Assembly (NCBI GenBank): GCA_020628375.1
Contig: JAHDFD010000006.1
Coordinates: forward strand, 60,100 to 124,099
Source: Chitinophagales bacterium
GTDB lineage: Bacteria; Bacteroidota; Bacteroidia; Chitinophagales; UBA2359
Length of the DNA: 64,000 nt
Direction of reading: 5' to 3'
Positions 9,318 through 17,831 of the stretch are shown here, piece after piece (within the stretch, counting starts at the first letter, position 1; each line of letters begins with the position of its first letter). The notes under the pieces were generated by a model. That model saw only the letters and a list, made by a program, of their open reading frames with translations. It did no database searches and was not told the origin of the DNA. Made by a program: the position numbers and the translations under genes.

Positions 9318-11417
9318 ATGACAAAAACGATTCATTGTCAGAGTTGTAATACGGTTCAACCTAAAGATTGGAAACAGGGAGATTTTTGTATGGAATGTGG
9401 ACAAGTTGTAAGAACTGATGTTCATTGTGCTTGGTGTACCCATAAAGTGCCTGTTGCAAAGTTTTGCAGAGATTGTGGTTTTGAAATGGTTGCGCCAGAT
9501 ATGTTTGGCGTTGCAAGAATATTGATCGATGGGAATGTCGATAAATTATCGCTTGCTAAGCAGATCGCTGAAATGGATGAAGGAACGATTACACACTATA
9601 AAAATCTGTATAATCAGCAGTATGCTGTGTTGATGAATCGTGTTGATGAACTCCGTTATTTTGAAAAGTTTACAGTTTATAATGATTACTCCTCAAATCT
9701 CTATGAAGATCTTATAAAAGAAATTCCATTCGATGAAGCACTATTAGAAAAACTAAAGAGTGGTTCGACAGCACCGTTTGACGGACGACCAGAGAAAATA
9801 ATTGAAAGTATAGAAAAATCACCCATAAATCCTACGAGATTATTGGGCTTATTGGCAGCAGTACAAATTAATACACCTGATTGGAAAGATGAATACAGAC
9901 AAAAGGTTGTAGATAAGCTATTCGAGAGTCCTTATCGATATAATTTCAGTGGAAACTCACCAGAAGCTTTAAAATTTCAGGTTGAATATTTTGCTGCTTT
10001 ATCTGCTCCTGAAGCCATAATGCATTACAAAAGAAAAAGGAATATTAGTTATGCATCGCTCAGTCCATATTTGAAACATCAAGCATCTTTTGTAGAGCAG
10101 CATTGGAGTTCTTTAGAGGAAAAACAGAAACTGAGGATCATTCCATTCTTATATCAGTCTAGAAAAATGGAAGGGCTAAGAGAACATATTGAAGAATTCG
10201 ATCACTTGATCGATCTTGCTTACATGTCCGATAAAAAAACATTAAGATCTTCTGCTGCAATGGTTGCTCAAAATGATAAATGGCATTGGCTATCGATCTC
10301 TGAATCTCCTTATGAAAAACTAGGTAAATACTGTACAGAAATTTCGGCGTACGAAGGTTCGTTTAAAAATGCTGTTCAGCTATTTAAAAATGGAACTGCG
10401 CCATTGAAAGCTATCTTTATAGATAATTTTTCTTTAAAGAAACAAAAAGAAACCAGTAAAGAATTAAAAGCTGAATTTGCCAAGCTACTCGAAGCATATA
10501 TTCATGGTAGAGAAGTAAAAAACAAAGCACGTGCAACGCATATTCTCTCACAGATAAGTCCTAAAGAGAATGCAGGTGTTGAAGCTGTAAAAGCAATTGA
10601 TGACAATTCAGAAGTTCTTGCACTTTTTGATAAAACTACCGATATTCCAATGTGTAATGAATTGGTGGAAAAACTGGTAAGTTATCCTTTAGATAGTAAG
10701 TCAACACGAGCCATTAAGCAAAAGCTAATTTTCTTTGATCTGGATATTTCTGAAGAAGCTATTTCGGCTTTATTCCGCCATGGAAAAGAAAACGATAATA
10801 ATCAGGTGGAAGCGATTATTACCAAAATTATGAGTTATGGTTCTAAAAGCTCTTTTTATGCTGCTAAGGTTTATTTCAATGGAATTTTGTTTGAAAACGC
10901 TGAAGATCAATATGAAGATATATTCTATAACTCCGTATTATCTCACTTGAAATTCATAAATCCTAATTCTGGAACAAAAGAAAATTTCAAACCCAATAAT
11001 GAACATGCTGATCTATTTTTTGGTGGAACAGATAAATTTGTTATGGGTTTCTTATCTAAAATAGTTACTTCTGAATTTTCTGAAGAATATTATAGAATTT
11101 TCTGGAAAGATAAAGAGTTACATTGGAAAAATTGGCTAAAAAATAATGTTGATCTAAGAACTCAGGTTTTAGATGGTTTTACTAACTTTCTGAAAAGTGA
11201 ACAAACCGATATTGAGAAAAAAACCTGGATACTTGATTTTATTGAAGCAAACAATGACATATTAGAAAAGAAAGATGCTGAAAATTTAGTTATTTCAATG
11301 AAAGGTCTGCCAGCAGTTAGTACAACAAAATACAAAGGAGCGCATTATTTTCTGAGTAAGATCCAAGAAGTATTTAAAGAAAGGTTTTCTTTGGAATTTC
11401 AGATCAATGAAATATAA
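9318..11417 (+). CDS. Large zinc-ribbon protein with long helical region, unknown function
   Basis: This 699-residue protein has no signal peptide or membrane segment. Two zinc ribbons sit at the N-terminus, with cysteines 7, 10, 24, 27 and 37, 40, 50, 53. Their spacing and many linker residues (QP-D-K-GD-C, C-WC, KFC-CG) match the preceding gene. A segment with LAKQIAEMDEGT then parallels that gene's LAAMDES tail. The remaining 600 residues are predominantly helical and may form an alpha-solenoid of the HEAT type, but no repeat consensus is firm. No enzyme motif was recognised. The pair probably works together, perhaps as a nucleic-acid- or protein-binding scaffold; this is inference from the ribbons alone. 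Confidence 0.72.
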   Translation: MTKTIHCQSCNTVQPKDWKQGDFCMECGQVVRTDVHCAWCTHKVPVAKFCRDCGFEMVAPDMFGVARILIDGNVDKLSLAKQIAEMDEGTITHYKNLYNQQYAVLMNRVDELRYFEKFTVYNDYSSNLYEDLIKEIPFDEALLEKLKSGSTAPFDGRPEKIIESIEKSPINPTRLLGLLAAVQINTPDWKDEYRQKVVDKLFESPYRYNFSGNSPEALKFQVEYFAALSAPEAIMHYKRKRNISYASLSPYLKHQASFVEQHWSSLEEKQKLRIIPFLYQSRKMEGLREHIEEFDHLIDLAYMSDKKTLRSSAAMVAQNDKWHWLSISESPYEKLGKYCTEISAYEGSFKNAVQLFKNGTAPLKAIFIDNFSLKKQKETSKELKAEFAKLLEAYIHGREVKNKARATHILSQISPKENAGVEAVKAIDDNSEVLALFDKTTDIPMCNELVEKLVSYPLDSKSTRAIKQKLIFFDLDISEEAISALFRHGKENDNNQVEAIITKIMSYGSKSSFYAAKVYFNGILFENAEDQYEDIFYNSVLSHLKFINPNSGTKENFKPNNEHADLFFGGTDKFVMGFLSKIVTSEFSEEYYRIFWKDKELHWKNWLKNNVDLRTQVLDGFTNFLKSEQTDIEKKTWILDFIEANNDILEKKDAENLVISMKGLPAVSTTKYKGAHYFLSKIQEVFKERFSLEFQINEI

Positions 11418-11439
11418 AAAAAGGGCGGTGACTCAAATA

Positions 11440-11573
11440 TAAGGCTGTATAGGTTTTGGTCAGGAGACTGTGCGTCCCAGACCAAAACAGTTTTTTTCCT
11501 CTGCTGCGTCTCCCGACCAGCAGATATTTAGCTGGAATTTTCTGATTTTAATCAAAATAACTTTCAGCCTTAC
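11440..11573 (-). repeat. Intergenic nested-hairpin repeat, family R2, copy a
   Basis: This repeat is bounded by an inverted terminal motif (ATAAGGCTGT at the left, CAGCCTTAC at the right). Read on the minus strand it holds a TCTGCTGGTC...GCAGCAGAG hairpin followed by CTGTTTTGGTC...GACCAAAAC. The same two hairpins in the same order occur at 17621-17670 and 30703-30790. It starts 23 bases after the stop of the zinc-ribbon gene, so it may also serve as its transcript end. No coding potential was seen. Confidence 0.75.
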
Positions 11574-11931
11574 TTCTGCATCACCACTAAAAAAAGGTTG
11601 TGTTATATATTGAAAAATTTTACTTTATATCAATTTTGATTTCCAAGCTATTTTGCCGAAAAAGATATTCCTAATAAGGACATAATAATCAGTCAATTAA
11701 ATTTATATTTTTGAAAAAATATAGTCATTCCAAACAACGCGGCCGCCGCTGTGGTGAGGAATTTTTTTCCCAAATTAGAGGCAATAGATGCTTTCTTCAC
11801 GGTCCGCTGCTGCGGTCAGCATGACGGAAGGTTTTCTTTGTTTTTATCCTTGGTACACATTAGATTACCTAAATTATATTTAATTTATAATAGTCTGGCT
11901 TTTGAAATATTCTAACATCTATTGTCTAATT
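11574..11931. other. Non-coding part of the 685-base gap between convergent genes
   Basis: This stretch lies in the 685-base gap between two convergent genes (11417 and 12103). No open reading frame with a plausible start is present. Besides the R2 copy at its left and the R1 copy at its right, it contains a GC-rich repeat-like patch (11724-11826). The rest is AT-rich with no recognisable element. Confidence 0.6.
11724..11826. repeat. GC-rich CATTCC...CATGACG-type intergenic repeat, single copy
   Basis: The patch runs from GTCATTCC to GCATGACGG. It contains GCGGCCGCCGC, GAGGAAT, CAATAGATGC and a GGTCCGC-TGCT-GCGGTC hairpin-like segment. The order (TCATTCC, GAGGAAT, ATAGATGC, CATGACG) resembles short dispersed repeats I have seen in various bacterial genomes. 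Base composition is far higher in G+C than its surroundings. Only one copy lies in this window. Confidence 0.5.
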
Positions 11932-12021
11932 GTAGTGGGTAAGCAATTTATGGACATTATATTGTTGGTCTCTTGACCAACTGAATTTCTTTAAAATATC
12001 CACAAGTTTGTTGCCCATTAC
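11932..12021 (+). repeat. Intergenic nested-hairpin repeat, family R1, copy B
   Basis: This 90-base copy differs from copy C (32328-32418) at essentially one base. The outer ends are imperfect inverted repeats (GTAGTGGGTAAGCAA against TTTGTTGCCCATTAC), and the centre is a GTTGGTC-TCTT-GACCAAC hairpin. It is flanked by a 17-base direct repeat, ACATCTATTGTCTAATT, at 11915-11931 and 12020-12036, the second overlapping the element end by two bases. This resembles a target-site duplication or the trace of a tandem arrangement. Confidence 0.85.
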
Positions 12022-12102
12022 ATCTATTGTCTAATTTCTAATGTCCTTTTAAAATTTAAAATCACTCATAAAATAGATCAAATAAAGAAGTACAATAAAA
12101 AA

Positions 12103-12372
12103 TTAGATATCTATATCGGCTGGTCTGTTACCAGAAGCATTTCGTCCATAAAAAAGTACATCCTCCACTAAAATATAAACATCTAAATTTTCCCAAATTA
12201 CGCCATTACCAATCTTGTTCAGTTTGAATTTCCTTAATTCACTCAAAGGAGCATTATCTAAACGTGGATACCAATCTACCGGAACACCCAATTCTCTCCC
12301 ATCTTCAAGGCTGAAGTGAACCCTGTCAGTGTTTACTTTAACATCAATAACGCGTAGATCATTATCTTTCAT
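12103..12372 (-). CDS. DUF2442 domain protein
   Basis: This small 89-residue protein matches the DUF2442 pattern: VHFSLEDGRELGVPVDWYPR at residues 18-37, then LDNAPLSELRKFKL, then GNGVIWENLDVYI. DUF2442 proteins are often paired with a DUF4160 protein in putative toxin-antitoxin-like modules. No such partner is present here, so this gene is solitary. The start is ATG at 12372. The biochemical role of the family is not established to my knowledge. Confidence 0.82.
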   Translation of the reverse strand: MKDNDLRVIDVKVNTDRVHFSLEDGRELGVPVDWYPRLDNAPLSELRKFKLNKIGNGVIWENLDVYILVEDVLFYGRNASGNRPADIDI

Positions 12373-12471
12373 AAAGAGCGTTCATTTAAAGAGGGAGATT
12401 CGTGGAGTAGCAGACAAAACATTAAATACGAATTTTGTGCCATGCCTGTTACAAATGTTAAAAATAACTTA

Positions 12472-13254
12472 TTAATTACAATTCGCTTCAAATAATTTTC
12501 TGAACTTCAGACTATCTTTAGGAACAATGTAGTCAAATTCTTTTGAAAGCAAAACAGCTTGCTTTAGTACTTCACATGCAAGATCCTGTTTATTTAACTC
12601 AAAAAAGATCTGAGCTTTATTTTCATATAAATAAGGATTCTGGTCGTATAGTTTTTCCGAAGATTCAATATCTCTTAAAGCAGCATCTATATTCCCAAGT
12701 TTCAAATTCGTTAATGCCCTGTTATTATAAGAATAAGCATACTCTTCCACTTCTAAAGCTTTATTCAAATACTTTAAAGCTTCTTTATAATTGCCTAATT
12801 CATTATAGTGATGCCCCAGATTATTATTTATTACAACATCATTTGGTAAATATTCAGCTGCTTTGTGTAAGTTAGTAATCACTTTATCTTCATGCCCAAG
12901 ACTTGCATATACGTTTGATTCTACCAGAAACAGTTCTCCTATTGTTAAATGATCATTAGGGTATAGTTTGATAAAATCCTTAGCAACTTTTAAATCTTCT
13001 AAAGCAGTATCAAATTCATTTAAATGAGCATAAGCAATCGATCTTTTAATATAAGTTAGGAATCTTTTCTGACTATCAGGATCAGTTTTCTTTATAACTT
13101 CAGAAAAGCTATCTAATGCAAGTTCATAATTTTTATTTTCCAATGCCTTTGTTCCCCGACGATAATCAAAATCAAGAAAAAAAGGAACTTCAGAACAAGC
13201 ACTAAGCAATATTAAAAATGAAATGCTTAATATTAATTGGGAATATAACTTCAT
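12472..13254 (-). CDS. TPR-repeat lipoprotein
   Basis: I chose ATG at 13254 (260 residues). The longer frame would need a TTG at 13266, and an AAAGGAG ribosome-binding site sits 12 bases before the ATG. The N-terminus is a lipoprotein signal ending in LLSAC (Cys20). The rest is tetratricopeptide repeats: RGTKALENKNYELALDSFS, then NNLGHHYNELGNYKEALKYL, NNRALTNLKLGNIDAALRDI and ENKAQIFFELNKQDLACEVL, about six units. TPR lipoproteins act as scaffolds for protein complexes, and no partner can be named. It follows the secreted-protein gene ending at 13263 with only eight bases between stop and start, so the two are almost certainly co-transcribed and perhaps translationally coupled. Confidence 0.85.
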   Translation of the reverse strand: MKLYSQLILSISFLILLSACSEVPFFLDFDYRRGTKALENKNYELALDSFSEVIKKTDPDSQKRFLTYIKRSIAYAHLNEFDTALEDLKVAKDFIKLYPNDHLTIGELFLVESNVYASLGHEDKVITNLHKAAEYLPNDVVINNNLGHHYNELGNYKEALKYLNKALEVEEYAYSYNNRALTNLKLGNIDAALRDIESSEKLYDQNPYLYENKAQIFFELNKQDLACEVLKQAVLLSKEFDYIVPKDSLKFRKLFEANCN

Positions 13255-13262
13255 AGGTACTT

Positions 13263-13763
13263 TCAACTCCTTTTAAGTTTTTTCTTTTTCTTTTCTCGAC
13301 CTTCACTATTTGGAAACTCCAATATCCCACTACTGTAATAAGTTCCAAAAGTATGAACCCCTGAATATACCTGAGCAATGGCACTTAGAACCTGATCAGT
13401 AGTCAATTCTTTAAGCGGATGGATGAATGTTGACCATAAAAATCCTTCAGAAAAAGCATACTTTGCATCTAGCATTGTATGAAAATTGGCTTTAAGGCAT
13501 TTCTTAATTTCTTCTTCACTTACTTCAGTCTCTTCGATAACAGGAGAAATAATGCGCATTCTATTGTGATTCACATCTGTTAAACAGATAAATAAAGTAG
13601 AATCAATAACAAATTGCCAATTCCCCATTGTTCCTTCTACTACATCGCTAATTTCATTAATGATCTCATTCAAACTTTCATTTGACATCTCATCATTTTT
13701 CTGGGCTTCTGAAGAAAATGAAAAACCTAAGATGAACAAAAACAGAAGTGTATATTTCATCAT
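13263..13763 (-). CDS. Secreted protein of unknown function
   Basis: This 166-residue product has a signal peptide ending near residue 20 (SFSSEAQ). The mature part holds NWQFVIDSTLFICLTDVNHN, then RMRIISPVIEETEVSEEEIK, then KYAFSEGFLWSTFIHPLKEL. It ends in a very basic tail (EGREKKKKKLKRS). The NRMRIISPV stretch and the alternating alpha/beta pattern recall small chaperone-like or YbjN-like folds, but I do not assign a family. ATG codons at 13763 and 13760 are both possible starts. It leads a two-gene unit with the TPR lipoprotein downstream and is separated from rocD by a long hairpin. Confidence 0.72.
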   Translation of the reverse strand: MMKYTLLFLFILGFSFSSEAQKNDEMSNESLNEIINEISDVVEGTMGNWQFVIDSTLFICLTDVNHNRMRIISPVIEETEVSEEEIKKCLKANFHTMLDAKYAFSEGFLWSTFIHPLKELTTDQVLSAIAQVYSGVHTFGTYYSSGILEFPNSEGREKKKKKLKRS

Positions 13764-13776
13764 TTTTAAAACATTA

Positions 13777-13835
13777 ATATTTGCATTTTAGACCTTGAAG
13801 TTTTGAGAAACCTTCAAGGTCTAAAATGCAAATAT
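13777..13835 (-). terminator. Hairpin terminator after the ornithine aminotransferase gene
   Basis: A perfect 24-base-pair inverted repeat has arms at 13777-13800 and 13812-13835 and an 11-base loop. The stem includes GCATTTTAGACCTTGAAG. On the minus strand it starts 20 bases after the stop at 13855 and is followed by TAATGTTTT. The long AT-rich stem could terminate in both directions. Confidence 0.7.
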
Positions 13836-13854
13836 GATAATCATGATTATATGA

Positions 13855-15141
13855 TTATTTTTTAAAATTCAAAATAGTTTCTTTGATAATTCTAATGCAG
13901 TCTAAGATCTGTTCTTCTGTCATTACCAAAGGCGGTGCAAAACGAATAATATTACCATGTGTAGGTTTTGCCAACAACCCGTTTTCTTTCAGTTGAACAC
14001 AAATATCCCAGGCTGTCGAACTATCTGGTGTATCATTAATGACTATTGCATTCAATAAACCTCTACCTCTGACTAAGCTAACCAAATCACTTTCATCGGC
14101 TAATTTCTGAAGTTTTGACCTGAACAACTCACCCAGCTTTCTTGAGTTTTGTGCCAATTTCTCATCCCTCACAACTTCAAGTGCTTCAATAGCCACCTCA
14201 CAAGCAACCGGATTACCTCCAAAAGTACTTCCATGCTGTCCGGGCTTAATAACTCCCATAATCGGATCGTTTGCTAAAACAGCAGAAACAGGATAAGCTC
14301 CACCGGATAATGCTTTCCCTAGAATCAGGATGTCAGGCGTAGTAAAACTTGCTTGTCTTTCACAATGTCCCTGACAAGAACAATCACCACAAACTGCCAA
14401 TAAGCCTCCAGTTCTCGCAATTCCCGTTTGTATTTCATCAGCAATAAATAATACATTTCTTTCTTTACATAAAGCCGCAGCTTTTGGAATAAAATCAGCA
14501 TCAGGCACAAAAACGCCTGCTTCTCCCTGAATTGGTTCTACTAAAAATCCGGCAACACGATCTCCATATTCGTTTAAAACTTCCATTAGCGCTTCCAGAT
14601 TATTATATTCTACCGGAACAAAACCAGGTGTATATGGACCAAAGTTTCCTTTAGCATCAGGATCACTAGAAAATGAAATGATCGTAGTTGTTCTTCCATG
14701 AAAATTCTGACCACAAACAATAACGATTGCATCATTAGGCTGAATTCCTTTCTTTTCGTATCCCCACTTACGACAGATTTTAATAGCGGTTTCAACAGCT
14801 TCAGCTCCGGTATTCATTGGTAATACTTTATCGAAACCAAAATATTCAGTTACATATTTTTCATAAACACCTAAACGATTATTGTAAAACGCTCTTGAAG
14901 TAAGGGTAAGTGTTTCAGCTTGCTCTTTCATTTTTCCAACTATACGTGGATGGCAATGTCCTTGATTCACTGCTGAATATGCTGAAAGGAAATCATAATA
15001 TTTTTTTCCTTCAACATCCCATAAATAAACACCGTCTCCTTTTGCCAACACTACCGGTAATGGATGATAATTGTGTGCTCCGTGCTTATCTTCCAGATCA
15101 ATATAATGTTGTGAACCTTTTTGTAATAGTGTCTCCTGCAT
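13855..15141 (-). CDS. rocD: Ornithine aminotransferase
   Basis: This pyridoxal-phosphate enzyme of class III converts ornithine and 2-oxoglutarate to glutamate semialdehyde and glutamate, linking arginine and proline metabolism. Motifs are [19 protein letters not shown] near residue 110, [39 protein letters not shown] (PLP-binding Asp), [16 protein letters not shown] (Schiff-base lysine) and [15 protein letters not shown]. The 428-residue length is somewhat above the usual 400. Part of the excess is a cysteine-rich insert, [13 protein letters not shown], just before the active-site lysine strand. The start at 15141 suits the family. The gene is transcribed alone, divergent from the pyrophosphatase gene. 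Confidence 0.93.
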   Translation of the reverse strand: MQETLLQKGSQHYIDLEDKHGAHNYHPLPVVLAKGDGVYLWDVEGKKYYDFLSAYSAVNQGHCHPRIVGKMKEQAETLTLTSRAFYNNRLGVYEKYVTEYFGFDKVLPMNTGAEAVETAIKICRKWGYEKKGIQPNDAIVIVCGQNFHGRTTTIISFSSDPDAKGNFGPYTPGFVPVEYNNLEALMEVLNEYGDRVAGFLVEPIQGEAGVFVPDADFIPKAAALCKERNVLFIADEIQTGIARTGGLLAVCGDCSCQGHCERQASFTTPDILILGKALSGGAYPVSAVLANDPIMGVIKPGQHGSTFGGNPVACEVAIEALEVVRDEKLAQNSRKLGELFRSKLQKLADESDLVSLVRGRGLLNAIVINDTPDSSTAWDICVQLKENGLLAKPTHGNIIRFAPPLVMTEEQILDCIRIIKETILNFKK

Positions 15142-15238
15142 TTGTAAAATATTTGAATTTTGAAAAAAAGTATTGCAAAAAAGAAAAAAATTTCAATTTA
15201 TTACAAATTTAGGTCGAAAAACGCATAAAGGAATGGTC

Positions 15239-15266
15239 TTTGGAGTGAATGAAATTTATATCTTTG
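15239..15266 (+). promoter_or_regulatory. Predicted Bacteroidota-type promoter of the pyrophosphatase gene
   Basis: TTTG at 15239-15242 and TATCTTTG at 15259-15266 (a full TAnnTTTG match) are separated by 16 bases. The start codon lies 28 bases after the second element. The spacer is slightly short but similar to the candidate at 61337-61364. Confidence 0.6.
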
Positions 15267-15294
15267 CAGCCGTTTACAAAAAATACTAAAAAAA

Positions 15295-17469
15295 ATGGGA
15301 CAAACGATCATGTTCTTAATTCCAATATTTGGAATTATTGCGTTGGCTTATACCTTCTGGAAATCCAGCTGGGTATCGAAACAAGAAGTAGGCTCTGAAA
15401 AAATGGGAAATATAGCCAAGCACATTGCCGATGGAGCAATGGCTTTCCTTAAAGCTGAATATAGAATTTTATCCATCTTTGTTGTTTGCGTTGCAATCTT
15501 ACTGGGTATTGCTGGTAATACACCAGAATCAAGTCCATTAGTTGCATTAGCATTTATCGTAGGTGCAATTTTTTCTGCTATGGCAGGTTTCATCGGAATG
15601 CGTGTCGCAACTAAAGCGAATGTGCGTACAACCAATGCTGCACGTACAAGTTTAGGAAAAGCACTTGAAGTAGCATTTGCCGGAGGTGCCGTTATGGGCT
15701 TAGGTGTTGTTGGTTTAGGTGTACTTGGATTAGGTTCACTTTTATTGATCTTCGGAAACATGTATGGCTTAGATAGTGCTGAAGCTACAAGAAGAGTAAT
15801 TACAATTATCACCGGATTTTCATTTGGAGCTTCTTCAATTGCATTATTTGCTCGTGTGGGTGGTGGTATTTACACTAAAGCTGCCGATGTAGGAGCTGAC
15901 CTTGTAGGTAAAGTTGAAGCAGGTATTCCTGAAGATCACCCACTTAACCCTGCAACTATTGCAGATAACGTAGGTGATAATGTAGGTGATGTTGCTGGTA
16001 TGGGTGCCGATCTTTTCGAATCTTATGTAGGTTCTATTATTGGTACTATGGTACTAGGTGCTGCGTTTATGGGCATTAATGGCTTTGAACTTACAAATGA
16101 CTTTAATGGAATGAATGCTGTATTACTTCCTTTAGTATTGGCTTCAGTCGGTATTATTACTTCTATTCTTGGAACATTCTTCGTTAAAGTAAAAGAAGGA
16201 GGAGATCCTCAGAAAGCCTTGAATATGGGTGAATTCTTATCTGCGGGTATGATGATCGCTGCAACTTTTGGAATCGTTACATGGATGTTACCTGAGTCTT
16301 GGACAATAGGTGAGATAACTTACTCTTCTATGGGTGTTTTCTGGGCAGTTGTAATAGGTTTAGCTTCTGGTTTAGGAATCGGATTAATTACAGAACACTA
16401 TACAGGAACCGGAACTAAGCCGGTACAGTCTATCGTAGATCAATCAGTTACTGGTGCTGCAACTAACATTATTGCTGGTTTAGGTGTAGGTATGATCTCA
16501 ACAGCTATTCCAACGATTATTTTAGCAGCTGCAATTATCGGTGCATATCATTTTGCAGGTTTATATGGAATTGCAATTGCCGCAGTAGGTATGTTATCAA
16601 ATACGGGTATTCAGTTGGCAGTTGATGCTTACGGCCCTATTTCAGATAATGCAGGTGGTATTGCTGAAATGGCTGAGCTTCCTAAAGAAGTTCGTCAGCG
16701 TACAGATAAATTGGATGCTGTAGGAAACACAACAGCTGCAATTGGTAAAGGATTCGCTATTGGATCAGCAGCACTAACAGCGTTAGCTTTATTCTCTGCT
16801 TTTATGACAACGGCTGGTATAACTTCTATCAATATTGCTCAACCTAAGGTTATGGCAGGTTTATTAATAGGTGGTATGTTACCTTTCTTATTCTCAGCAC
16901 TATCGATGAATGCTGTAGGTCGTGCGGCAATGGACATGATCCAGGAAGTACGTCGTCAATTCAAGTCTATTCCACAGTTAAGAGCAGCTTTAGATGTTAT
17001 GAATAAAAATGATGGAAAAGAATTTGAAGATTGGAGTGAAGCAGATCAAAAAACTTTTGAAGCAGCTGACGGAAAAGCAGAATACAGCAAATGTGTTGAA
17101 ATTTCTACCAGAGCTTCAATTCGTGAAATGATCCTTCCTGGTTTGATCGCTATTCTTTCTCCTGTAGCAATTGGTTTCTTAGGTGGAGCTGAAATGTTAG
17201 GTGGAACTTTAGCTGGTGTAACCGTTTGTGGTGTACTAATGGCAATTTTCCAATCTAATGCAGGTGGTGCATGGGATAATGCTAAGAAAATGTTCGAAGA
17301 AGGTGTTGAGATCAATGGTAAAATGTATTACAAAGGTTCTGATGCACACAAAGCAACAGTTGTAGGTGATACAGTTGGTGATCCTTTTAAAGATACTTCT
17401 GGTCCTTCATTGAATATCTTATTGAAATTAATGTCAGTAGTTGCTTTAGTAATTGCGACAATGATATAA
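15295..17469 (+). CDS. hppA: Membrane-bound ion-pumping pyrophosphatase, K+-dependent type
   Basis: This 724-residue polytopic pump hydrolyses pyrophosphate to move H+ and/or Na+ across the inner membrane. The signature substrate-binding region is [19 protein letters not shown] followed by [20 protein letters not shown]. The C-terminal motif is [20 protein letters not shown]. The [20 protein letters not shown] stretch carries alanine where K+-independent enzymes carry lysine, placing it in the K+-dependent class. Members of that class pump Na+, H+ or both, and I cannot decide which from the sequence. It has its own promoter-like sequence and a strong terminator, so it is monocistronic. It supports energy saving when pyrophosphate is abundant. 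Confidence 0.95.
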   Translation: MGQTIMFLIPIFGIIALAYTFWKSSWVSKQEVGSEKMGNIAKHIADGAMAFLKAEYRILSIFVVCVAILLGIAGNTPESSPLVALAFIVGAIFSAMAGFIGMRVATKANVRTTNAARTSLGKALEVAFAGGAVMGLGVVGLGVLGLGSLLLIFGNMYGLDSAEATRRVITIITGFSFGASSIALFARVGGGIYTKAADVGADLVGKVEAGIPEDHPLNPATIADNVGDNVGDVAGMGADLFESYVGSIIGTMVLGAAFMGINGFELTNDFNGMNAVLLPLVLASVGIITSILGTFFVKVKEGGDPQKALNMGEFLSAGMMIAATFGIVTWMLPESWTIGEITYSSMGVFWAVVIGLASGLGIGLITEHYTGTGTKPVQSIVDQSVTGAATNIIAGLGVGMISTAIPTIILAAAIIGAYHFAGLYGIAIAAVGMLSNTGIQLAVDAYGPISDNAGGIAEMAELPKEVRQRTDKLDAVGNTTAAIGKGFAIGSAALTALALFSAFMTTAGITSINIAQPKVMAGLLIGGMLPFLFSALSMNAVGRAAMDMIQEVRRQFKSIPQLRAALDVMNKNDGKEFEDWSEADQKTFEAADGKAEYSKCVEISTRASIREMILPGLIAILSPVAIGFLGGAEMLGGTLAGVTVCGVLMAIFQSNAGGAWDNAKKMFEEGVEINGKMYYKGSDAHKATVVGDTVGDPFKDTSGPSLNILLKLMSVVALVIATMI

Positions 17470-17516
17470 TGACCAACAAATAATATTTATAGCTTTCAAA
17501 AGGCTATCAAACTTGT

Positions 17517-17558
17517 AAAACCCCTTTCCGACTTTTGAGTTGGAAAGGGGTTTTTGTT
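17517..17558 (+). terminator. Intrinsic terminator after hppA
   Basis: The stem AAAACCCCTTTCC pairs with GGAAAGGGGTTTT, extended by GACT/AGTT around a TTTG loop (one G-U), and is followed by a T-rich stretch. It lies 48 bases after the pyrophosphatase stop codon. Confidence 0.9.
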
Positions 17559-17574
17559 TGGCAGAGAAGCAGAT

Positions 17575-17670
17575 GTAAAGCTGAAATTCACCTTCAATGT
17601 AAATGAAGTATTTAATCAAGAATTTCTGCTGGTCAAACGAAACAGCAGAGGTTCATCTTGTTTTGATCCA
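17575..17670 (+). repeat. Intergenic nested-hairpin repeat, family R2, copy b (right end degraded)
   Basis: The left part GTAAAGCTGAAA matches the terminal motif of copy a. The core has TCTGCTGGTC...CAGCAGAGGTT followed by CTTGTTTTGATC, the start of the second hairpin. The second half of that hairpin and the right terminal motif are missing or degraded. It fills most of the 362-base gap between hppA and the SDR gene. The remainder is AT-rich leader with nothing else recognisable. Confidence 0.65.
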
Positions 17671-17831
17671 TTAAACTTGTATCATGCAATTTTTCACTAA
17701 ATTTAATGAAATTAGAGACTGTAAAAGAGGTTCTCTGATTTTTCTTAAAACCAAAAAGTATATGACATTTGAAAATATGTATAAGAAACTTTTTCTATTT
17801 CTATACGACCTTTGTATTATTCTTTTAATGC

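Noticed and set aside
11932..12021. R1 copy B as a remnant of a known insertion sequence
   Set aside because: There is no transposase fragment in the gap and I recognise no insertion-sequence family ends; it is kept as a MITE-like repeat only.
12103..12372. A toxin-antitoxin pair formed by the DUF2442 protein and a neighbour
   Set aside because: No DUF4160-like or other toxin-like small gene lies beside it; both neighbours are unrelated.
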